A DNA stretch of 10,283 nt from Verrucomicrobiales bacterium (lineage in GTDB: Bacteria; Verrucomicrobiota; Verrucomicrobiia; Verrucomicrobiales; DEV007). Each line of letters starts with the position of its first letter. Position 1 is the stretch's first letter. The translations under genes were made by a program, and so were the position numbers. The notes beneath the pieces were generated by a model that had not been told where the DNA came from, did not search any database, and saw only the letters and a program-made list of their open reading frames with translations. Location: the NCBI GenBank assembly GCA_022424805.1, contig JAKMGR010000122.1, positions 1 to 10,283 of the forward strand, in the 5' to 3' direction. Shown piece by piece: positions 5,705 through 10,283 of this stretch.

Positions 5705-6769
5705 ATGGCAAATCTTCCCCTGCGTCTCCGATCTCGAGCGATGATTTTCTGGATACCGCTCGCGACCGTTTTGTTGGTTGGATTTATCCTGACCTGGATT
5801 GGCTCGACTCGATTTATCGTGCCGAAGCGTCGTCCGCTGGAAGATCGACATCACGAACTGCTGGCCAACCCGGCCGAGTTCGGGCTAGATCTTGAACCCA
5901 TTTCCGTGAGGCTGCGTGACGGCGTTGTGCTTGATGCGATTGTGGCAACGCGAGCGGAAGAAATGGGGGCGGCCGAGAAAACGCGGGCAATGGAGGCGCG
6001 GCTCGTTGATGCTGGCATTTTGCCTCCTGCAGGGCGGCGAGGAACCATTTTCCTGCTGCACGGTCGCGGTGGGCGAAAGGAGAATCTGCTCTGGGTCGCG
6101 AAGCGATTCGTAGCCGCTGACTTCCGCTGCGTCGTCTATGATGCGAGAGCACATGGGGCTAGTGGTGGGCAGTATTGCTCGTTTGGTTTGCGGGAGAAAC
6201 AGGATTTTCCCGAGGTGATTTCCACAGTCGAGAAGCGGCTGAGGGATGCAGGGGAATCGCTCGGTCCCATTGGAGCGTTTGGTAATTCGTTGGGAGCATC
6301 GGTGATTCTGCAGACACTTCCCGATTTGCCGCAGGTCAGGGCAGTTGTAACGGTGGCCCCGTTTGCATCTCTCGAAGAAATTGTGACACGTTCGGCCAAT
6401 CGTGGGCTGCATCCGGCACTTCCCGATTTTTTGATTCACGTCTCGATGCGTCTGGGTGGATGGCGGGCTGGATTCGATCCTCTCGCGATACGCCCAGAGG
6501 ATGATGTGCCGCGCTCAGATGTGCCGATCTACCTGATGCACGGATTGCTCGATGAAGTCATTCCAGCTGAGCATTCTCTTCGGATTCTACGCGCAGCGAA
6601 AGGGCGCGAGATCGTCTGGAGAGAGATTCCCGACGCCTACCACTCCAACGTATTGGCTGAGGGAGGCGACGATCATTACCAGGAGATGGTCGAGTTTTTC
6701 ATCCGTCACCTCGAAGCACCGCAAACGGTATCGCCGCCGAGTTCCCTCACTATTGAGGGCTCGGAATGA
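5705..6769 (+). CDS. Membrane-anchored alpha/beta-hydrolase fold protein
   Basis: The protein carries a complete alpha/beta-hydrolase catalytic set, so it probably cleaves an ester, thioester or peptide bond; the substrate is unknown. An N-terminal hydrophobic segment (about 13-33, after two Arg residues) would anchor it in the inner membrane with the domain outside the cytoplasm. Visible elements are the oxyanion-loop motif LLHGRGG (117-123), the nucleophile elbow GNSLG with Ser195, the acid Asp283 in GLLDEVIP, and His313 in AYHSN. A charged helical stretch (about 84-108) is inserted before the HGRGG strand. The start is uncertain. ATG 5705 has AGGCGG before it, but this is buried in a hairpin. 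ATG 5741 (residue 13) would start right at the anchor segment. The last 20 bp overlap the convergent gene downstream. Resemblance is to general hydrolase_4/BAAT-like enzymes rather than a named family. Confidence 0.88.
   Translation: MANLPLRLRSRAMIFWIPLATVLLVGFILTWIGSTRFIVPKRRPLEDRHHELLANPAEFGLDLEPISVRLRDGVVLDAIVATRAEEMGAAEKTRAMEARLVDAGILPPAGRRGTIFLLHGRGGRKENLLWVAKRFVAADFRCVVYDARAHGASGGQYCSFGLREKQDFPEVISTVEKRLRDAGESLGPIGAFGNSLGASVILQTLPDLPQVRAVVTVAPFASLEEIVTRSANRGLHPALPDFLIHVSMRLGGWRAGFDPLAIRPEDDVPRSDVPIYLMHGLLDEVIPAEHSLRILRAAKGREIVWREIPDAYHSNVLAEGGDDHYQEMVEFFIRHLEAPQTVSPPSSLTIEGSE
6737..6764. terminator. Bidirectional terminator-like hairpin in the overlap of convergent genes
   Basis: CCGAG-TT-CCCTCA (6737-6749) pairs with TGAGGG-CTCGG (6754-6764) around a CTAT loop: 11 base pairs interrupted only by a TT bulge. 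It spans the coding ends of the hydrolase gene and of the oppositely oriented secreted-protein gene, whose TAG lies in the loop region (6750-6752). No T tract is present on either strand, so termination would need Rho, or the structure acts on RNA stability. Confidence 0.5.
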
Positions 6770-7733
6770 CGTGGAGCAATCGCAGGTTGATCTGCTGCTC
6801 GACAGGAACCTGCATTGGTGCCTGACCGGGTTGTGTCGGTACCTCCATGAGCATGCTGATGGATTGCTCGCTGAGGCGGACGGTTTTTTCCGTCGGTTCA
6901 AAGAGGATCCGACCACTCAGGCTGGTACCCTGAAAATCCATGCGGTCATTTGCGAGTGGATTGGCTTTTGCAGACGGGAGGGCAACGTCTCCGGTCAGCC
7001 TTCCGCTAAGATCAATCTGGATGCAGTTGAAGCCTTCGTATTCGACAGCTCCGGCGTGGATGTAGGTAACTTCGAAGCCGAGCGTGCCAACATTGCCCAC
7101 GTCGCGGCTGCCTTTGATGATCCATTCATCTCCAGGAGCTACCTCGTCCTCGGGCAATCCTTGTGGGATCTGGGCGACGATTTTCTGCAATTCCCGCGGT
7201 CCAAACTGGGGCAATCCAGGGAGTGGGGTCGCAACTCCGGCACGTCCGCCTTCGATGGCATTGGTGACGCGATAGTCTTTGTTCAAGGTGAGGTCGACCC
7301 AGCGATTAAGTGAACCGAGAAAGTGTTTTCCGATCGGAGTTTCCCTGTCTTCCTGCTTCAGGGAGTCGAAGGTAAGTTGTTTTTCGCCGGAGCGAACCTC
7401 AACAGCAAGGCGTTCCGTCCTCGCCTTTATCTGCGCGCCGCTTTTCCCATCGGCTCGGGCGGAGGAATCGAATCGGGCCTGGTGCTCGAGCACCATCTCG
7501 CGAATGCCACGTCCGGGGAGTTGCATGCGGACATTCGTTTTGTTTATGAAACGGTAAGTTTTTCCGGGTTGGAAAATCGCTTTCAGCTTTTCCGGTTTCA
7601 CCGCAGCGGCGCGGATCGAGGGTGCGTCAGGCACTGGAGCATCAGGAACCTGAGTTTGTGCAACCAGATAACCAGGAAAGAGAGCAGAGAGGAAGAGTAA
7701 GGGGAGAATTCTCACAAGAGAATTGAACCACAT
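6750..7733 (-). CDS. Secreted protein of unknown function (possibly DUF6263-like)
   Basis: I do not recognise a named function. The 327-residue product starts with a clear signal peptide (Arg8, hydrophobic core about 9-20, likely cleavage after LVA at residue 25), so it is exported to the periplasm or cell surface. A short Pro/Ala-rich stretch with a doubled VPDAP unit (29-38) links to a body that looks rich in beta strands. The body includes FQPGKTYRF (54-62), a GDEW turn (201-204), a segment of about 215-245 containing EYEGFNCIQID, and a GRILFEPTEKTVRLSEQS strand pair (274-291). Such features recall planctomycete/verrucomicrobial exported proteins grouped as DUF6263, but that link is tentative. 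The gene is divergent from the 7821 gene across 87 bp and convergent with the hydrolase, overlapping it by 20 bp. The ATG at 7733 has no Shine-Dalgarno sequence. Confidence 0.87.
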   Translation of the reverse strand: MWFNSLVRILPLLFLSALFPGYLVAQTQVPDAPVPDAPSIRAAAVKPEKLKAIFQPGKTYRFINKTNVRMQLPGRGIREMVLEHQARFDSSARADGKSGAQIKARTERLAVEVRSGEKQLTFDSLKQEDRETPIGKHFLGSLNRWVDLTLNKDYRVTNAIEGGRAGVATPLPGLPQFGPRELQKIVAQIPQGLPEDEVAPGDEWIIKGSRDVGNVGTLGFEVTYIHAGAVEYEGFNCIQIDLSGRLTGDVALPSAKANPLANDRMDFQGTSLSGRILFEPTEKTVRLSEQSISMLMEVPTQPGQAPMQVPVEQQINLRLLHVIPSPQ

Positions 7734-7820
7734 TTCGTGGGTGGTATCAATGGTAGCATCGAAGGTGCGTTTTTTCGGAGTTGAACAAACAGGCCGTGAT
7801 GGCGAGAGTGGGCCTGCGGA

Positions 7821-8351
7821 ATGAAATACCTGGTCATCCTGAAACGATTCGAAATCTGGCTGCTGCTCGCGGTAGTCGGGTTCGTGTTCTATTCGGCATT
7901 CCGGCCGGAGACGAATTCAGAGGAGGAAGGGGTGCCTGTTGAAGGAAAGATAGCTGTCATTGAAGGGGCCCTGAAAAAAGAGACGCCCGAGGAGGAGTCC
8001 GAGAACGAGATGCCTGAGGCCGAGCAGGTGACTCCAAATTTTCGGATCGAGTCAGTTCGGGTAGATGCTGGCTCGGATGCAGGTCGGATTATAGAGGTAA
8101 CATTGCTTGCGCGATCCGATAGCGGAGTGGAAGTGGTTCTCGATGAAACTTCGCTGCGCGCGGAAACAGAAACGGGAGCCGTCGTCCCCCATTTTTTTTC
8201 CCCGTTTCAATCGAATCAAGTGGTCGATCCGGAGGAGCCTTCGCTGGTTACGGTTCGATTCTGGCTGGAGCAGCCAGCGGAAAAGATTCACCTCTTTTTC
8301 GAGGAGGAACAGGCAGAGGCCGATCTGGCTGCGAAGGAGATTGGTTCGTGA
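7821..8351 (+). CDS. Hypothetical membrane-anchored acidic protein upstream of coaX
   Basis: I do not recognise this protein. A short basic N-terminus and one transmembrane helix (about 11-27) are followed by a very acidic, Glu-rich linker (about 33-70). A C-terminal stretch (about 73-162) alternates short hydrophobic strands (IESVRV, IIEVTLLA, VEVVLD, VTVRFWL, IHLFF), suggesting a small beta-sandwich outside the cytoplasm. The tail is again acidic. The gene stops 6 bp before the coaX start and is therefore probably the first gene of an operon with coaX and the ROK kinase, though no functional link to coenzyme A synthesis is apparent. The ATG at 7821 is preceded by GCGGA at best as a ribosome-binding site. 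The 87-bp upstream region (7734-7820) has a TTGAAC at 7781-7786 but no convincing -10. Confidence 0.82.
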   Translation: MKYLVILKRFEIWLLLAVVGFVFYSAFRPETNSEEEGVPVEGKIAVIEGALKKETPEEESENEMPEAEQVTPNFRIESVRVDAGSDAGRIIEVTLLARSDSGVEVVLDETSLRAETETGAVVPHFFSPFQSNQVVDPEEPSLVTVRFWLEQPAEKIHLFFEEEQAEADLAAKEIGS

Positions 8352-8357
8352 GGCGGT

Positions 8358-9107
8358 ATGAACGGCGAATTTCTCCTCATCAACGACAACAATACCCGAA
8401 CGAAATTTGCCCTCGTTTCGAAGGGGAAACTTGTCGCGCATGAAGCTCTCTTTTCTGCCGATGTTTCTGTGGAGCAAATCGGGGAATTGCTTTCAGCCTG
8501 GACCTGGGAGCGAGCGGTCTTAGCCTCGGTCGTGCCGCGGCATTGCGATGCGATTCGGGATGCATGTTCGGGGAAGGAAATGATCGAAGTGTCCCATCAG
8601 GTATCGCTCGGTGTGGAAGTGGATTTTCCCGATCCCTCGACCGTTGGTGCAGACCGTCTTGCAAATGCTGCGGCAGTTGCAGATTTGTATCCGGGCGAGT
8701 CGGTCGTGGTGGTAGACTTTGGGACTGCGGTGACTTTTGATATTATTGATGATCGACCTGCCTACATCGGCGGGGTGATTGCTCCTGGCCTCGGTGCAAT
8801 GCGGCATTACCTGCATGAGCGGACCGCCCTGCTTCCTGAGATCGAACTGAAGCGTCCGAACGGTGCGATCGGAAAAACAACGGAACATGCGATGCAGTCG
8901 GGAGCGTTTCACGGGTATCGTGGGTTGGTTCGCGAAATTCTGGCCCGAATATCGGAAGAGATGGGAAACGGTGATTGCAAAGTGGTCGCGACGGGGGGAT
9001 ATGCATCATTGATCGCTGAGAATTTTTCTGAGATAGAAACAATCGATCCTCAACTGACGATGAAGGGTTTGATCCGGATCGCAGGATTGAATTTTCCCCA
9101 TGAGTAA
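8358..9107 (+). CDS. coaX: Type III pantothenate kinase (CoaX)
   Basis: CoaX phosphorylates pantothenate with ATP, the first committed step of coenzyme A synthesis, in the cytoplasm. It belongs to the ASKHA (acetate and sugar kinase/Hsp70/actin) fold and typically needs a monovalent cation. The 249-residue length is normal. Recognisable motifs are PSTVGADRLANA (93-104, catalytic Asp99), VVVVDFGTAVTFD (116-128, phosphate-2 motif with Asp120), the pantothenate/dimer segment YIGGVIAPGLGAM (136-148) and the adenosine motif ATGGYA (211-216). The phosphate-1 motif, usually D-x-G-N-T/S, reads N9-D-N-N-T here, so the canonical Asp is Asn and the Gly is Asn. AGGCGG a few bases before ATG 8358 is one of the few good Shine-Dalgarno sequences in the window. 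The 3' end overlaps the ROK kinase gene by 8 bp. Confidence 0.92.
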   Translation: MNGEFLLINDNNTRTKFALVSKGKLVAHEALFSADVSVEQIGELLSAWTWERAVLASVVPRHCDAIRDACSGKEMIEVSHQVSLGVEVDFPDPSTVGADRLANAAAVADLYPGESVVVVDFGTAVTFDIIDDRPAYIGGVIAPGLGAMRHYLHERTALLPEIELKRPNGAIGKTTEHAMQSGAFHGYRGLVREILARISEEMGNGDCKVVATGGYASLIAENFSEIETIDPQLTMKGLIRIAGLNFPHE

Positions 9108-10047
9108 TCCGCAGGTAATTGGTGTCGATTTTGGAGGAACTTCCGTGAAGCTCGCTGTAGTCGAGGGAAAAAATCTACTATCTGAGGTATCTCGAATTCC
9201 GACGCAGGAGTTTCGTGGACCCGATGCGCTGATTGAGGCAATCGTTGCGGAGGTGCAAGGCATTCGCGAAACGCACCCTGATGTGAAAGCAATCGGTATT
9301 GGGGTGCCGGGGGCAGTCGACTTTCCAACTGGAATGACCTACAACCTGACGAATGTAGATGGCTGGACGAACATTCCCTTGTGTGACCGCATTCGCGAAA
9401 AAACTGGGTTGCCTACGGTTCTGGATAACGATGCCAATTGCATGGCCTTCGCGGAGTGGAAATACGGTGCAGGCAAAGGCTATCACAATGTCGTCTGTGT
9501 GACGCTGGGAACAGGTGTCGGCGGGGGGCTTATTCTCAACGATCAAATCTATCGCGGCACTGCCTTCGCCGCCGGTGAGATCGGCCAGATGAGCATTGAT
9601 TTCAGCGGGGTTCAGGGACCTTACGGGAATTCGGGTGCACTGGAGCGTTACATCGGCAATCGACAGATCGAAGAAATGGCCACGAAAATGTATCAAGCGA
9701 AAGGAGTGCCTGTTCCCGAAGATCACTCTCCAGAAGCGCTAGCGGATCTGGCTCGTGGAGTAGATGAGGTCGCGAAGGAAGCATGGGAGCGAGTGGCGAC
9801 CTATCTTGCGTCCTGCCTGATGAGCACCGTCTACCTGCTCAATCCCGATGCGATTGTTATCGGTGGAGGAGTGGCCTATGCCGGTGAAGTGCTTTTCGAT
9901 CCTTTGATGACACGCTTGAAAGAATCACTCACGGTAGAGTGCTATGATCACCTGGCTATTGTTCCAGCGAGATTCGGAAACACCGCCGGTATTCTCGGCT
10001 GCTCAGCGATGGCTTCTGATTTATTGAAGGACTCTCCAGGAAGCTAG
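9100..10047 (+). CDS. ROK-family sugar kinase (glucokinase-like), lacking the zinc site
   Basis: This cytoplasmic ROK kinase probably phosphorylates glucose or a related hexose with ATP. It has no N-terminal helix-turn-helix, so it is a kinase rather than a ROK repressor. Motifs are the phosphate-1 loop GVDFGGTSVKLAV (8-20), GIGVPGAVD (66-74), LDNDANCMAFAEW (108-120) with catalytic Asp111, LGTGVGGGLI (136-145) and GEIGQMSID (159-167). The region of the usual CxCGxxGCxE zinc motif is GPYGNSGALE (173-182): all three Cys are replaced, and the His that normally completes the site (GHM) is Gln163. Glucokinase is the likeliest role, but N-acetylglucosamine or fructose kinase remain possible. The ATG at 9100 lies within the end of coaX (8-bp overlap) without a Shine-Dalgarno sequence, implying coupled translation. 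The end overlaps a convergent gene by 27 bp. Confidence 0.93.
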   Translation: MSNPQVIGVDFGGTSVKLAVVEGKNLLSEVSRIPTQEFRGPDALIEAIVAEVQGIRETHPDVKAIGIGVPGAVDFPTGMTYNLTNVDGWTNIPLCDRIREKTGLPTVLDNDANCMAFAEWKYGAGKGYHNVVCVTLGTGVGGGLILNDQIYRGTAFAAGEIGQMSIDFSGVQGPYGNSGALERYIGNRQIEEMATKMYQAKGVPVPEDHSPEALADLARGVDEVAKEAWERVATYLASCLMSTVYLLNPDAIVIGGGVAYAGEVLFDPLMTRLKESLTVECYDHLAIVPARFGNTAGILGCSAMASDLLKDSPGS

Positions 10048-10283
10048 CTGCTGGGTGATGGCCTCAAAGCTGAGCTTTTTTCGAGCTCTTTTTTGTGACT
10101 TAGCGATGGCACGTTCCATTACATCTTCGTCCTGGAGAAGGTGGGCCACCCTCTCGAACATTTCTTTGAGGCGAATTGATCCATCATCGCTGTATTCGGT
10201 AAAGGCGATCTTCTCGATCGATGAGCCTCCGCCTACGCAGATGTTTCGCGCCAGCAAACAGTCACCCGCGACCTGTCCAGGGA
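10021..10283 (-). CDS. C-terminal fragment, possibly of a glycosyltransferase (5' part beyond right edge)
   Basis: The frame is open from the right edge through 87 codons to TAA at 10021, so the start lies outside the window. The TTG at 10257 is probably an internal codon. The visible tail begins PGQVAGDCLLARNICVGGGS and continues with a Ser-Asp-Asp-Gly segment, a helix around LKEMFERVAHLL, then QDEDVMERAIAKSQKRARKK and SFEAITQQLASW. This layout matches the end of the second Rossmann domain of GT-B glycosyltransferases: a short strand and Gly-rich turn, helix, 'LL-D' step, basic helix, then Phe plus a final helix. It is a pattern-level guess only. The stop lies inside the ROK kinase gene (27-bp tail-to-tail overlap), and the ROK terminator is embedded in codons for the basic helix. 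Confidence 0.7.
   Translation of the reverse strand, partial: PGQVAGDCLLARNICVGGGSSIEKIAFTEYSDDGSIRLKEMFERVAHLLQDEDVMERAIAKSQKRARKKLSFEAITQQLASWRVLQ
10072..10094 (+). terminator. Intrinsic terminator of the coaX-ROK operon
   Basis: GAGCT (10072-10076) pairs with AGCTC (10084-10088) around TTTTTCG, followed by six T residues (10089-10094), 25 bp after the ROK stop. It is the only hairpin in the window with a proper T tract. On the opposite strand the same bases encode Gln-Lys-Arg-Ala-Arg-Lys-Lys-Leu of the convergent gene. Confidence 0.6.

Noticed and set aside
5885..6439. Minus-strand open frame of 184 codons opposite the hydrolase
   Set aside because: No recognisable features and fully antisense to a gene with a complete catalytic triad.
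6552..7313. Plus-strand open frame of 253 codons spanning the hydrolase end and the secreted-protein gene
   Set aside because: It overlaps both better-supported genes in other frames, and its translation shows no domain or signal; the hydrolase catalytic motifs and the minus-strand signal peptide decide against it.
7734..7820. Divergent promoters between the secreted-protein gene and the 7821 gene
   Set aside because: TTGAAC at 7781 has no acceptable -10 at 16-18 bp, and no convincing minus-strand pair was found, so I make no promoter call.
9178..9726. Minus-strand open frame of 182 codons inside the ROK kinase gene
   Set aside because: Antisense to an intact ROK kinase with all catalytic motifs, and composition typical of a shadow frame.
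1..10283. CRISPR array, insertion sequence, prophage or integration site (for example at the tRNA 3' end)
   Set aside because: I saw no regularly spaced direct repeats, transposase or integrase motifs, terminal inverted repeats or repeated tRNA 3' end. Genes on both sides of the tRNA are ordinary chromosomal functions.

Overview
This window reads as chromosomal DNA of a Gram-negative bacterium with moderately high GC (roughly mid-50s percent by eye). It has outer-membrane-type efflux parts, many signal peptides and few Shine-Dalgarno sequences. A type III pantothenate kinase overlapping a zinc-less ROK sugar kinase, together with secreted and membrane proteins of no well-known family, makes me lean towards the Planctomycetota-Verrucomicrobiota group, most likely Verrucomicrobiota. 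This is an inference from gene content and motif style, not from a marker gene. I see no phage, transposon, CRISPR or plasmid signature, and the region looks like ordinary core chromosome.

Layout. Positions 1-3118 hold a minus-strand efflux operon: a periplasmic adaptor (membrane fusion protein) followed 6 bp later by an RND inner-membrane pump whose last part lies beyond the left edge. A short divergent intergenic region (3119-3197) leads to a plus-strand pair: a four-helix membrane protein with a polyglycine loop, and an AEC-family permease. A promoter-like element, a tRNA with anticodon CAT (Met) and a small hairpin occupy 4639-4809. They are followed by rsmE (16S rRNA m3U1498 methyltransferase) with its own promoter-like element, then a membrane-anchored alpha/beta hydrolase.

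The hydrolase meets a minus-strand secreted protein tail to tail, with a 20-bp overlap that carries a strong hairpin. Divergent from the secreted protein is a three-gene plus-strand operon: an anchored acidic protein, coaX (type III pantothenate kinase) and a ROK-family sugar kinase. The last two overlap by 8 bp. The ROK gene overlaps by 27 bp the end of a minus-strand gene that enters from the right edge and looks like the C-terminus of a glycosyltransferase. An intrinsic terminator for the ROK operon lies inside that antisense gene.

How it works together. The efflux pair would export small molecules or metals with an outer-membrane channel encoded elsewhere. The tRNA and rsmE serve translation, and coaX starts coenzyme A synthesis. 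The ROK kinase probably feeds sugar phosphate into metabolism. I found no convincing new multi-gene system. The most interesting points are altered active-site or metal-site motifs in CoaX and in the ROK kinase, two convergent gene overlaps with embedded terminator-like structures, and promoters placed so close to start codons that leaderless or near-leaderless mRNAs are plausible.
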